In this document: piece by piece, positions 8,028 to 17,000 of the stretch
Position numbering within the stretch: position 1 is the first letter of the stretch
How the letters are laid out: each line of letters starts with the position of its first letter
Source of the DNA: Gammaproteobacteria bacterium
GTDB taxonomy: Bacteria; Pseudomonadota; Gammaproteobacteria; UBA6429; Thiohalophilaceae
Reading direction: 5' to 3'
Length of the DNA stretch: 23,783 nucleotides
Assembly (NCBI GenBank): GCA_003233255.1
Contig: QILH01000016.1
Coordinates: forward strand, 1 to 23,783
Program-made: the position numbers and the translations under genes
The notes under the pieces: model-generated
The model's database searches: none
What the model was told of the DNA's origin: nothing
Seen by the model: only the letters and a program-made list of their open reading frames with translations

Positions 8028-9695
8028 ATGTTAAAAATTATATTTATATTTTTATTCTCCTTAGGCCTGTCGGCCTGTGATGATTATGATTCACCAAAAC
8101 CTCAACATGCCGTCGCCAGTGCTCATCCGATCGCAACCCAGGCCGGTATCGATATATTAAATCAGGGCGGTAATGCCTTTGATGCCGCAGTGGCAGTGAG
8201 CGCGACCCTCGCCGTGGTTGAACCGTATAGCTCGGGTATGGGCGGGGGTGGATTCTGGTTATTGCATTTAGCAAACGATCAATCCGATGTGATGATCGAT
8301 GGCCGCGAAGTGGCGCCACAAAAAGCCCATCGTGATATGTATCTGGATCAATCCGGCAATGTTATCCCTAAGTTATCGATTGACGGGCCGTTGTCTGCGG
8401 GTATTCCTGGACAACCGGCGGCGTTAGCGCACATCAGTAAGAAATATGGAAAATTATCTTTACAGGAAGTATTAGCGCCAGCGATAAAAGCGGCGCAACA
8501 GGGTTTTAAGGTCAGCAAATATTATCAGACGATGGCAGGTTTTCGTTTGCAGGCATTGCAGGCTTCACCAGCCGCTGCAGAAATATTTTTAGAGGACAAT
8601 AAAGTACCGGCCATCGGTTACACCATCAAGCAGCCCGACTTAGCCAATACTCTGATCGCATTGGCAGAGCAGGGTGCGGCCGGTTTTTATAAAGGTAAGG
8701 TAGCGGGTGCATTAGTGACTGGTACACAAACCGCCGGGGGCATATGGAGCTTAAAAGATCTTGCCGATTATAAGATAGCGACCCGCAAACCAATTGTCGG
8801 TCAGTTTGGTGAATTTAAAGTGACCTCGGTCGCGCCACCTTCGTCCGGTGGCATTGCCTTAGTTACGATGTTGAATATTTTAGAAGACCGAAAATGGTCA
8901 ACACTTGGTCTGGTAGATCGCAAGCATTTAATTATCGAATCTATGCGTCGTGCTTATCGCGATAGGGCAATGTATTTAGGTGACAGTGATTTTGTTTCCG
9001 TTCCGGTTGCGCGTTTAACCAGTAAGGCCTATGCGAAACAGCTCGCGGTTGATATTGATATGAGCAAGATGACACCCAGCAACCGGCTTCCGGGACTGGA
9101 TGTAGAAGCCAAAGGCAATCACACCACACATTTTTCAATCATCGACCGACTGGGTAACCGTGTTGCCGCCACCTTAAGTGTTAATTATCCCTTTGGTTCA
9201 TGTTTCGTGCCACCGGGTACCGGGGTGTTATTAAATGATGAGATGGATGATTTCTCGGCCAAGCCGGGAAAACCCAATGCCTATGGGTTAGTCGGTGCGA
9301 AAGCAAATGAAATCCAGCCAGGTAAGCGCATGTTATCGAGTATGAGTCCAACGTTCATCGAAAGCGATGACAAACTTGCCATATTAGGAACACCTGGAGG
9401 CAGCCGAATTATTACCATGGTGTTGCACAGCATTTTAAACGTTGTTGATGGCAAATCAGCCGTCGAGGTCGTGACCGCGCCGCGTTTCCATCACCAATAT
9501 CTGCCTGATGAGGTTCAATATGAAGAGGGCAGTTTTAGCGCCGAAGAGGCCAATGTGCTGGTTTTACGCGGCCATCGATTAAGAAATCTTAAGTCAGGAT
9601 ATGGAAATATGCAGCTTGTTATCGTAGATAAAAAGACGAAACAGACGACCGCTGCAAGTGATCCACGTGGTGAAGGGTTGGCGATTGTCGAGTAG
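8028..9695 (+). CDS. ggt: Gamma-glutamyltranspeptidase, predicted lipoprotein
   Basis: An N-terminal nucleophile hydrolase that cleaves or transfers the gamma-glutamyl group of glutathione and related compounds outside the cytoplasm. The start at 8028 gives a lipoprotein signal peptide with lipobox Leu-Ser-Ala-Cys17 and an AAGTGAG ribosome site. An upstream in-frame ATG at 7974 lies inside the repeat and would hide the signal. Cys17 is followed by Asp-Asp, the Lol-avoidance signal known from enterobacteria, suggesting inner-membrane retention. Arg93 (DGREVAP) fits the glutamate-binding Arg. Thr366 in NHTTHFS should be the self-cleavage and catalytic Thr separating the large and small subunits. 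The LLNDEMDDFS and GTPGGSRIIT blocks are standard. At 555 residues it is full length. It appears to be a single-gene unit. Confidence 0.93.
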   Translation: MLKIIFIFLFSLGLSACDDYDSPKPQHAVASAHPIATQAGIDILNQGGNAFDAAVAVSATLAVVEPYSSGMGGGGFWLLHLANDQSDVMIDGREVAPQKAHRDMYLDQSGNVIPKLSIDGPLSAGIPGQPAALAHISKKYGKLSLQEVLAPAIKAAQQGFKVSKYYQTMAGFRLQALQASPAAAEIFLEDNKVPAIGYTIKQPDLANTLIALAEQGAAGFYKGKVAGALVTGTQTAGGIWSLKDLADYKIATRKPIVGQFGEFKVTSVAPPSSGGIALVTMLNILEDRKWSTLGLVDRKHLIIESMRRAYRDRAMYLGDSDFVSVPVARLTSKAYAKQLAVDIDMSKMTPSNRLPGLDVEAKGNHTTHFSIIDRLGNRVAATLSVNYPFGSCFVPPGTGVLLNDEMDDFSAKPGKPNAYGLVGAKANEIQPGKRMLSSMSPTFIESDDKLAILGTPGGSRIITMVLHSILNVVDGKSAVEVVTAPRFHHQYLPDEVQYEEGSFSAEEANVLVLRGHRLRNLKSGYGNMQLVIVDKKTKQTTAASDPRGEGLAIVE

Positions 9696-9820
9696 CGAAA
9701 TATTATGCGAATGAACGTTGTTATTAATGGGATAGTATCGGTAGAATAAATTATACGCACAGTTCCCTATAATCCAGCAGACGAGTTTTCATGACTTGTC
9801 AGAGATATCATTATATCGGA

Positions 9821-9854
9821 TTTATTTTAGTCAAATGTAAAGTTCTAAAATAAA
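9821..9854. terminator. AT-rich inverted repeat between convergent ggt and mutM
   Basis: A perfect 10-bp inverted repeat, TTTATTTTAG at 9821-9830 and CTAAAATAAA at 9845-9854, surrounds a 14-base loop. It lies between two genes that end towards each other and is flanked by an A-run at 9852-9864, which is a T-run on the minus strand. It could stop transcription in either direction, but the stem is nearly all A-T, so it is weak as a classical terminator. Confidence 0.35.
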
Positions 9855-9876
9855 AAAAATAAAAGGAGCCCACGGT

Positions 9877-10692
9877 TTATTTTTGGCAGCGGGTGCAATA
9901 ATAAGTTGAACGTTGGGCGATCACCGCCTGAGTGATGGGCTTTTTACAGTTATTACAGGGCTCACCTTTTCGGTCATATACATTTAATGATTGTTTGAAA
10001 TAACCCGGTTTACCATCGGCTTGAGTAAAATCACGCAGGCTGGTGCCCCCGGCGTTGATTGCTTCTTTTAATACGTCTTTGATGGTGGTGGTTAATAAAC
10101 GGTATTTTTCCTTTGTCACTTTACCCGCAGCACGTTTTGGATGGACGCCTGCTCGATACAGGGCTTCACTGGCGTAGATATTACCAACTCCAACAACGAT
10201 CTTGCTATCCATGATAAAAGATTTGATGGTGAGTTTGCGTTTTCGTGATCGGTCAAATAAGTAGGTCGTCGTAAATTCTTTGCTTAAGGGTTCAGGCCCC
10301 AGAGATTTGAGTAATTTATGTTTGGCCGGATCATCTTTAGTAAATAACACCGCACCAAAGCGTCGCGGGTCACGTAAGCGCAAACATTTACCGTTAGTAA
10401 AGACAAAATCGATATGATCATGTTTTTCTACCGGAGTGTTTGCATCAAGCACACGAAGACTGCCTGACATACCCAAATGTAAAATAACATGTCCCACATC
10501 ACTGCTGAGGATAAGATATTTGGCGCGGCGAGTAATGGTGTGGATTATTTGTCTGGGTAATATTTTTTTAAGCTTAATGGGTATCGGCCAGCGTAGTTTA
10601 GTTTGGCGAATAATAACTTCTTTAATGGTTTGTTGTTCAACGTGTTTGCGAATGCCGCGGCGAGTGGTTTCTACTTCAGGGAGTTCTGGCAT
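9877..10692 (-). CDS. mutM: Formamidopyrimidine-DNA glycosylase MutM (Fpg)
   Basis: A bifunctional DNA glycosylase/AP lyase that removes 8-oxoguanine and formamidopyrimidines in base excision repair. The mature N-terminus is the catalytic Pro2-Glu3 in PELPEVETTRRGI. Lys58 (RRAKYL) corresponds to the catalytic Lys57 of E. coli. LGMSGSLR (73-80) is the usual lesion-pocket and damage-recognition block, and GNIYASE (170-176) is the helix-two-turn-helix contact. The C-terminal zinc finger is complete: Cys246-x2-Cys249-x16-Cys266-x2-Cys269. Its 271 residues are full length. It starts 6 bp after the stop of the DUF4340-like gene, so it is very likely cotranscribed with the upstream ABC genes. Confidence 0.97.
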   Translation of the reverse strand: MPELPEVETTRRGIRKHVEQQTIKEVIIRQTKLRWPIPIKLKKILPRQIIHTITRRAKYLILSSDVGHVILHLGMSGSLRVLDANTPVEKHDHIDFVFTNGKCLRLRDPRRFGAVLFTKDDPAKHKLLKSLGPEPLSKEFTTTYLFDRSRKRKLTIKSFIMDSKIVVGVGNIYASEALYRAGVHPKRAAGKVTKEKYRLLTTTIKDVLKEAINAGGTSLRDFTQADGKPGYFKQSLNVYDRKGEPCNNCKKPITQAVIAQRSTYYCTRCQK

Positions 10693-10698
10693 GACCGG

Positions 10699-11670
10699 TT
10701 ATTTTTTCGTATTGCTTTGATCTTGCAGTGGGTTAGCCGCTTTCATTTCTTTATTATTTTTTTCTTTAGGCAGTGGTGCAGGAGTATGCATTGCGTCGGA
10801 GATATCTTTTTCAAATTGATCGGCGGCAATGGGGGGAGGAAGTTGCAACAGATCGCGGCGTTGTTCCTTGCTAAGTTTATACATGATGTTCAGGTCGCGG
10901 CGCGCGAGAAAATAGGTTTCTTTTATTTTCAGCAGCTCGAATTCTAATGGCGTGTCATTTTTTTCGAGTGTAATCTTAATTTTACCGATCTCAGTACCTG
11001 TCGTATATTTTAGGACGCTCTCGGCATGAGCGGTCGTCCATTTTTCGATTAGTGCATTGGCCTGATCGTTGGAATACTGTTCGGGCTGTGGTGTGGCGAG
11101 CCAGGTTCCATCATTTAGTTTCAGAGTTAGATTCTGAAATTGTATCTGGACAATATGTTGTCCTTTGGGCAGTAAGGCGTGGTCAAGGAAGGAGGTTGCA
11201 GAACCAAGGATGCGGTGATGAAAGTAGTCATTTACCACGTACATTTTACTGTTGTGACCCAGGTAGCGATATTTGTTTAATTCTTCGGTGGTGCCAAAAT
11301 CAAAACGGTGTTGTTTATTGTAGATAATCGTGGCGTGCGGCTTGTCCAGGTTATATTTTTTTATATCGATTTTATTTTTGTCGTATACCGCATGGTAATT
11401 ATAATCGAGTAGATCCAGCAGGCTTTCGACGTTTATCTGAGTTGCGGCTACAGTATACGGAGATAGCATATTCCATTTTCCATTTACTTTGGAGAACTCT
11501 ATTGGCTCGGCTTCGATGCGTTCAAGGCGGATATGGTTAACGGTTGCTCTGTCCAGTTTCGAAATCTGGTATTTGTTTTCTGAATCTTTGCCGGGTTTAT
11601 AGACGACAATAAATATCAGAAATACGGCTGCCAACAACAAGGCAATATTGAGTTTGCTTTTTGAAGTCAT
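10699..11670 (-). CDS. DUF4340-like membrane-anchored protein
   Basis: A 323-residue protein with one N-terminal membrane segment (about 7-25) and a long extracytoplasmic part rich in beta-type, charged sequence; the C-terminus is low-complexity (Lys, Asn, Pro). The pattern near residues 38-75 (a YQISKLDRATVNHIRLER block, then a NGKWNMLSPY block) matches the repeated strand pairs of DUF4340 proteins, which accompany GldG-type ABC operons. The biochemical role is not established. It starts 2 bp after the stop of the GldG-like gene and ends 6 bp before mutM, so it is embedded in the operon. It is probably a periplasmic accessory subunit of the neighbouring ABC complex. Confidence 0.8.
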   Translation of the reverse strand: MTSKSKLNIALLLAAVFLIFIVVYKPGKDSENKYQISKLDRATVNHIRLERIEAEPIEFSKVNGKWNMLSPYTVAATQINVESLLDLLDYNYHAVYDKNKIDIKKYNLDKPHATIIYNKQHRFDFGTTEELNKYRYLGHNSKMYVVNDYFHHRILGSATSFLDHALLPKGQHIVQIQFQNLTLKLNDGTWLATPQPEQYSNDQANALIEKWTTAHAESVLKYTTGTEIGKIKITLEKNDTPLEFELLKIKETYFLARRDLNIMYKLSKEQRRDLLQLPPPIAADQFEKDISDAMHTPAPLPKEKNNKEMKAANPLQDQSNTKK

Positions 11671-11672
11671 GA

Positions 11673-13061
11673 TTATTTTTTACGGCGTTTTAGCCAGATG
11701 ATGATGCCGCTACCGATTAGCAAGATGGGTAACAGGATCATAATGAGAATCGCAATGATGATTAGCTGGTAGGGCTCAGCCGATATTTTGCTATCCGGTG
11801 CAAGGGCCGCCGGGATATCAATAAAATTATCATCGTGGGCCAGCCAGTTGAAAATACTCTCGCCCAGGGCCATATTTCCCTGCGTACCCAGGTAAGTGTT
11901 GGAGATGAAATCACCGTCACCAATAATGACGATGCGTTGTTTCTTTTCAGTCGCAGGTGTGGCCTGGTCTTTCGTCTTTGATGGTTTATTGCCAATACTA
12001 CGGGTTATCGCATACCCGAACACGATCGGGCCGGGCTTGTCCTGACTGGGGTCGTACTTGATCGTGCCTTCCATTTTTCCAGTTTCCAACCAGCTGCGTG
12101 GCATGCTTTGTAATATGGGGTCTATGCTCCAGCCTTCCTGTGCGGCTATTTCCAGACCAATAACTTTTGGAAACAGAGTTTGAATAGATTGCACATTCTC
12201 GGTTATCGCGTGCTCCTGATATTGACCCAGTACCAGAGTAGGATCATTGCCAAGCAACGACATATCCAAATCAACCACGGTTCCTTTGCGACGGGTTATT
12301 TTCAGAAAATCAGCAAGTGCTGCGAGTTGATCCGATTTTTCGGGTTCGATTAACCAGAGCAGGTTACCGCCATTGGCGACATAGTCCTTTACTACTTTAA
12401 TTTCGCCGGGCAGGTAATCGACTCGCGGACTGGCGATTACCAGCACCGAAGTATTGGCTGGAACACTCAAAGTCTTGCTGAGATCCAGTGGCGCAATATT
12501 AAAACCTTTGTTCGAAAGATTTTCAGTTAAAATACTCAGGTCGTGATTAGCCTGCCCGATGGGATTGCGTTCGCCATGACCTGTGACAAAAAGAATATGC
12601 CTATCAGAATTACGTAATAAACGTTGTAGAGTATTGGTGACGCCTTTTTCAGTGAAATCCTGTAAATTTTCACTGCGCCCCTGATATTCAATAATCATTT
12701 CGCCGTTAAATCGAATTCCCAGTTCGCGGATCTTGTCTGGTGCCAGCCGGGGATCAATGAACTCAATCTCAATTTTGTCGGTTATTTTCTGATAGCGATT
12801 GATTAAATCACGAATCTCATTTCGAACGTCACTCAAGGCATCGCCAGTTGCATAAGATGTAATTTTAACCGGAGCCTCAATTTTTTCGACGACTTTCATG
12901 CTGGCTTCATTCAGGGTGTGACGGCCGGTTGCAGTCCAGTCAAAATCAATATTGTACTGGCGAGAGACCTGTATCAGTAGAACGGTAATAATCAGGATTA
13001 ATACAACAAACCCAACGCTCTGAAAACGTAGTTGGTTGCGAGTTTTTTTATTGATTTCCAT
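11673..13061 (-). CDS. GldG-like ABC transporter auxiliary protein
   Basis: A 462-residue protein with membrane segments at both ends (about 13-32 and 431-456) and a large extracytoplasmic domain between them. After the first segment comes a FDWTATGRHTLNEAS block (40-54) and then a stretch shaped like IEAPVKITSYATGD, which are features of the GldG / ABC-auxiliary family (PF09822 type). The C-terminal tail is basic (Lys-Arg-Arg-Lys-Lys). In Bacteroidetes GldG works with GldA and GldF in gliding; in gammaproteobacteria its substrate is unknown. Its ATG shares one base with the stop of the preceding permease (TAATG), showing translational coupling. Confidence 0.88.
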   Translation of the reverse strand: MEINKKTRNQLRFQSVGFVVLILIITVLLIQVSRQYNIDFDWTATGRHTLNEASMKVVEKIEAPVKITSYATGDALSDVRNEIRDLINRYQKITDKIEIEFIDPRLAPDKIRELGIRFNGEMIIEYQGRSENLQDFTEKGVTNTLQRLLRNSDRHILFVTGHGERNPIGQANHDLSILTENLSNKGFNIAPLDLSKTLSVPANTSVLVIASPRVDYLPGEIKVVKDYVANGGNLLWLIEPEKSDQLAALADFLKITRRKGTVVDLDMSLLGNDPTLVLGQYQEHAITENVQSIQTLFPKVIGLEIAAQEGWSIDPILQSMPRSWLETGKMEGTIKYDPSQDKPGPIVFGYAITRSIGNKPSKTKDQATPATEKKQRIVIIGDGDFISNTYLGTQGNMALGESIFNWLAHDDNFIDIPAALAPDSKISAEPYQLIIIAILIMILLPILLIGSGIIIWLKRRKK

Positions 13062-13813
13062 TAATGCTGTAACCGATCATTGTCGAGACGACGGATCGCC
13101 AATATTAAAAAGGCCAGGCTGAATAAAATATAATAGATAAAGTCGTTGCTGCTAAAGATGCCACGTTGAAATGCTTCGAGGTGCTGAAATAGTGATAGAT
13201 CGGCAAGACTAAAGTCATCGGGCGAATCACCTTTGGCAATCGAGAAAATCCACAGTAATAGCAGACTGAAAAACGTTAGAATAGCCGCGATAATCGGGTT
13301 TTCGGTCAGGCTGGAGATAAAGAGTCCTATTGCTGCACAAGTGGCCATGAACAGGAAGATACCTAACATTGAACTGGCTAGCAGACCAAAGTCGAGTTTG
13401 CTGATAAAGAGCAGGCTCAATGGCATGATCGCATAGACCAGTAACATGGCCACAATAATAAATAACAACCCGACATACTTTCCAAGTACGATCTCGGTCA
13501 TGGATATCGGTGCAGAGACGAGCAGGGTAAGTGTTTTGTTGCGCCGTTCATCACTAAACACCCGCATGGTAATTAACGGCATGGCAAAGATCATCATCAC
13601 CGCCAATAATCCGTATTGCGGAATGACGACCATATCCGTTACGCCATAAGGAATTGTTAACAGATGCTGCTGGGGTTGAATAACCTCGATATAATTTTGC
13701 AGATTAAATGCGGTGGTAAACCCTAAAATAATTTGTATCACTCCGATCATGACCCAGGCGACTGGCGATAAAAAGGCTGAGCGGATTTCACGTGCGGCGA
13801 GTATAAAAATCAT
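13061..13813 (-). CDS. ABC-2 type permease, GldF-like
   Basis: A 250-residue inner-membrane protein with six predicted hydrophobic segments. The N-terminal block AAREIRSAFLSPVAWVM (6-22) is the amphipathic entry of ABC-2 permeases of the GldF/NosY group, and FSDERRNKTLTLLVSAPIS (86-104) is the usual loop after helix 2, containing the ATPase-contacting region. It pairs with the ATPase encoded just before it (ATGA overlap) and the GldG-like protein just after. The substrate cannot be deduced. Assignment to this family is firm; equating the function with gliding is not justified. Confidence 0.9.
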   Translation of the reverse strand: MIFILAAREIRSAFLSPVAWVMIGVIQIILGFTTAFNLQNYIEVIQPQQHLLTIPYGVTDMVVIPQYGLLAVMMIFAMPLITMRVFSDERRNKTLTLLVSAPISMTEIVLGKYVGLLFIIVAMLLVYAIMPLSLLFISKLDFGLLASSMLGIFLFMATCAAIGLFISSLTENPIIAAILTFFSLLLLWIFSIAKGDSPDDFSLADLSLFQHLEAFQRGIFSSNDFIYYILFSLAFLILAIRRLDNDRLQH

Positions 13814-14790
13814 GAAATCGCCTCCGTTGAGTGATCGTTAGCATCATGGCTGTTGGGCTGAACCTCTTCGGATGTGGTGATGTCAACAAAAATTTGTTCC
13901 AGAGTTTTTTGTTCGGGGGTTAGTTCGGTTAAGCCCCAGCCATTGGTTATTATTTTTTCAGCAATGTCCTGTACCTGCTCGCAGCCTTCATCGAAAACCA
14001 GACGCCAGCGTTTTGAAGTGATACGTTCAACCGAATCAACATTGGCCAGGGCGCGGATCTTGTCTTCACTGACTTCTTTCCCCAGGCCGATTACCAAACA
14101 ACTACCGGTAAACTGGTGTTCAAGTGCTTCCATCGTATCCTGAAAGACCAGCTCGCCGCTGCGAATGATCTGCACACGATCACAGGTCATTTGCACTTCC
14201 GGTAATATATGCGTCGATAATATTACCCCATGTTCCTGACCCAGTTCCCGAATCAGGCTGCGGATTTCACGGATTTGAATTGGATCCAGACCTACAGTGG
14301 GTTCGTCGAGGACGATAATGGCGGGTGAGTGAATTATTGCCTGGGCGATACCGACGCGTTGCTGATACCCTTTGGAAAGATTACCAATCAGACGTTGACC
14401 GACTTCGGTGAGCCCGCAGCGCTGTTTACTTGAGTCAATCGCTGTGGTGAGCCTGTTTTTTTCAACGCCGTGGATGCGTGCGCAAAACTTCAGGTATTCA
14501 TCGACGGTGAGTTCTTTATAAATGGGAGGCTGTTCAGGTAAATAGCCAATATTGGTTTTCGCCTGCCTGGGTTTATCGAGCAGGTCAATGCCACAAATAT
14601 GAATCGAACCCGTGGTGGGGGCAAGATTTCCAGTTAACATTTGCATGCTGGTAGATTTGCCTGCACCATTAGGTCCCAGAAAGCCAACAACTTCACCACG
14701 TTTCAGTTCAAACTGAATATTATTGACCGCGACGTTGGGGCCATAGTGGCGACTGAGGTGTTGAACTTGAATTAGGGTATCTTGAGTCAT
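13810..14790 (-). CDS. ABC transporter ATP-binding protein, GldA-like
   Basis: A 326-residue cytoplasmic ATPase. Walker A is GPNGAGKS (39-46), the Q-loop lies near the YLPEQPP stretch (83-89), the signature is LSKGYQQR (138-145), Walker B is IIVLDEP (158-164), and the switch His194 sits in STHILPE. The YLPEQPP/LSKGYQQR combination is typical of ATPases paired with ABC-2 permeases such as GldA and NosF. About 100 residues follow the nucleotide-binding domain, forming the regulatory C-terminal extension common in this group. It is the first gene of a five-gene minus-strand unit that ends with mutM. No clear Shine-Dalgarno is visible before the ATG. Confidence 0.93.
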   Translation of the reverse strand: MTQDTLIQVQHLSRHYGPNVAVNNIQFELKRGEVVGFLGPNGAGKSTSMQMLTGNLAPTTGSIHICGIDLLDKPRQAKTNIGYLPEQPPIYKELTVDEYLKFCARIHGVEKNRLTTAIDSSKQRCGLTEVGQRLIGNLSKGYQQRVGIAQAIIHSPAIIVLDEPTVGLDPIQIREIRSLIRELGQEHGVILSTHILPEVQMTCDRVQIIRSGELVFQDTMEALEHQFTGSCLVIGLGKEVSEDKIRALANVDSVERITSKRWRLVFDEGCEQVQDIAEKIITNGWGLTELTPEQKTLEQIFVDITTSEEVQPNSHDANDHSTEAIS

Positions 14791-14916
14791 CCGATAACTA
14801 GTGTATGTTTTATATTTATATGCAAAATTTTAAAAATCTATCCAGTAGCGAAAATTATATGCATTCAAGCGTTCGAAGCAAGCTCTATTTTTCTTTTTCA
14901 TGCGTGAATATTGATT
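14791..14916. promoter_or_regulatory. AT-rich divergent intergenic region (ABC operon / hyuA-like gene)
   Basis: These 126 bp lie between two divergent starts and are markedly A/T-rich, especially 14805-14860, with several TATA-like words on both strands. Promoters for both units are expected here, but no single -35/-10 pair stands out. A TTG at 14911 is in frame with the hyuA-like gene; I prefer the ATG at 14917. Confidence 0.4.
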
Positions 14917-16977
14917 ATGCATGGGACGAATAGTTCAACTTACTATTTAGGTATCGATACAGGCGGAACGTTTACCGATTTTGTTTTAGTGCGTGGCGAT
15001 AAACTGAAGGTTTACAAGTGTTTGTCGACCCCACATGCACCTGAGCAGGCAATCCTGCAGGGCATAAATGCTTTAGGCCTTAACTCAATACCAGCAGACG
15101 AACACTATTATATAGTACATGGCTCTACCGTCGCCACCAACGCTATTTTGGAAGGCAAGGGCGTGCCGGTGGTGTTTATCACCAATCAGGGGTTTGCCGA
15201 TATACTGAGCATTGGTCGTCAAACACGCAATGAGCTCTATCATTTACAGCCCGAACCCGTTCCGGCCCCGGTGCCAAAGTCGTATTGCCTTGAAACCGGC
15301 GGGCGGACTGGCGCCGATGGCTCGGTTGTGGTGCCGCTTAATAAATCCGATATTCAATTATTACTGGAACAAATCAATCAGTTGCAACAAGTCGGTGATA
15401 ATTCGAAGAAGTCGGCAAAAGCAGTGGCCATCAATCTATTATTTTCTTTTGTCGACAACCAATTTGAAATAGAACTGGAAGAACAAATCCGAAAACGTTT
15501 CCCGGATCTGTTTATCTCGCGGTCGTCGGATGTCTTACCCGAATACAAAGAATACGAGCGCGGTATGACTACCTGGCTAAATTCTTATGTAGGTCCCCTG
15601 GTCGAGCAGTATATTCAAAAATTATGTTCCGGGTTGGCCAATGCTTCGGTTTCTGTGATGCAAAGTTCAGGAGGTACCATTGCCGCCGAACAGGCCGGTA
15701 AACATGCGGTGCATATGGTGTTATCCGGCCCAGCCGGTGGTTTGGCGGCGGCAAAATACATCGGGCAGCTTTGTGGACAGACGCGTTTACTGACGTTCGA
15801 TATGGGGGGCACTTCAACCGATGTGGCGATGATCGATGGTGAACTGGCATTAACTAACGAAGGTATAATTGGTTCGCATCCTGTCGCCATTCCGATGATG
15901 GATATGCATACCATTGGGGCTGGGGGCGGTTCGATTGCCTCGATTGATGCCGGTGGTTTATTGAAAGTTGGCCCGGAATCGGCGGGCGCTGATCCTGGTC
16001 CAGCCTGTTATGGTCGGGGTGGATGGCAGGCAACGGTCACGGATGCAAATCTGCTGCTTGGGCGTTTGCGCGAAGACGCTTTTTTAGGTGGCGGCATGGC
16101 ACTGGATCGGCAGGCGGCAACCGATGCCCTGATGAAAATAGCTGAACCGTTAAAGCTGTCATTGGAAGATGCAGCGTTGGGTATCGTACAGTTAGCGAAT
16201 GAACACATGGCGCAGGCCTTGCGGGTGATATCGATTCAACGTGGTATCGATCCACGCCAGCTGAGTCTGGTTTCATTTGGCGGTGCAGGTGGTCTGCATG
16301 TTTGTGCGCTGGCCGAAACACTTGAAATGCGTCATGCCATTGTGCCCATTCATGGCGGTGTACTATCCGCGCTGGGGATGCTGGTTGCACCAAAATCGAG
16401 GCGTCTATCGCAAACAATTAGTCAGGCTCTGCTTGATTGTGATGAAAAGGAATTACGCAGACATTTTATTCAATTACAGGCGGCAGGTTGCTCCGCTTTA
16501 CTTGCCGAAGGGGTTCCTGCTACGGAGGTTGAAACTGAATACAGTGTTGATTTGCGTTATAAGGGGCAGGCCTACTACATAAATGTAGCGTGGAATTTTT
16601 CTACTGAAGCCACCGCAGTAGCTGGGCGTGCAAGTGCAGAGTGCGCATCGAGCTTTCATGAGCTACACCAACAGCGATATGGCCATGCGCTGGAGGTTGC
16701 TCTCGAGTTAGTTAATATTCGTGTCGCGGTCAGTTGTGCCAGTGCTCAATTAAGCTTATCGTCTGTTTCTAATAGCTTGCCACGATCTCCAAAAACAGCG
16801 TGTTTAGTGGGCATAGAAGAAAACGTTGACGTTATTGAACGCGAGAGTCTTGTCGTTGGTGAAGACATACCGGGTCCGGTATTAATCACCGAAATGGTGG
16901 CTACTACGTATGTTGCGGCCGGTTGGCGAATGAAAATTGATGCAGTAGGAAATATTATTTTAAGCCGAACGAAATAA
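14917..16977 (+). CDS. hyuA: Hydantoinase/oxoprolinase family protein, HyuA-type subunit
   Basis: A 686-residue member of the ATP-dependent hydantoinase / 5-oxoprolinase family, in which ATP hydrolysis drives opening of a lactam or hydantoin ring. The N-terminal phosphate-binding loop is IDTGGTFTD (13-21), the second ATPase block is FDMGGTSTDVAM (294-305), and the glycine-rich GAGGGSIASID stretch followed by GPESAGADPGPACYGRGG (352-369) is diagnostic. The C-terminal third carries the RISIQRGIDPR-like and SFGGAGGLH motifs. The A subunit normally works with a HyuB subunit, but none is adjacent: the next gene is convergent and unrelated. The substrate is unknown. The neighbouring ggt is separated by a whole operon, so a glutathione-degradation link is only speculation. 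Confidence 0.9.
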   Translation: MHGTNSSTYYLGIDTGGTFTDFVLVRGDKLKVYKCLSTPHAPEQAILQGINALGLNSIPADEHYYIVHGSTVATNAILEGKGVPVVFITNQGFADILSIGRQTRNELYHLQPEPVPAPVPKSYCLETGGRTGADGSVVVPLNKSDIQLLLEQINQLQQVGDNSKKSAKAVAINLLFSFVDNQFEIELEEQIRKRFPDLFISRSSDVLPEYKEYERGMTTWLNSYVGPLVEQYIQKLCSGLANASVSVMQSSGGTIAAEQAGKHAVHMVLSGPAGGLAAAKYIGQLCGQTRLLTFDMGGTSTDVAMIDGELALTNEGIIGSHPVAIPMMDMHTIGAGGGSIASIDAGGLLKVGPESAGADPGPACYGRGGWQATVTDANLLLGRLREDAFLGGGMALDRQAATDALMKIAEPLKLSLEDAALGIVQLANEHMAQALRVISIQRGIDPRQLSLVSFGGAGGLHVCALAETLEMRHAIVPIHGGVLSALGMLVAPKSRRLSQTISQALLDCDEKELRRHFIQLQAAGCSALLAEGVPATEVETEYSVDLRYKGQAYYINVAWNFSTEATAVAGRASAECASSFHELHQQRYGHALEVALELVNIRVAVSCASAQLSLSSVSNSLPRSPKTACLVGIEENVDVIERESLVVGEDIPGPVLITEMVATTYVAAGWRMKIDAVGNIILSRTK

Positions 16978-17000
16978 TATGCAAAATGGCTGGTTTGATT

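Noticed and set aside
8028..16977. A glutathione-degradation pathway formed by ggt and the hyuA-like gene
   Set aside because: They are separated by a five-gene operon on the other strand, and the substrate of the HyuA-type protein is unknown; the link is not supported.
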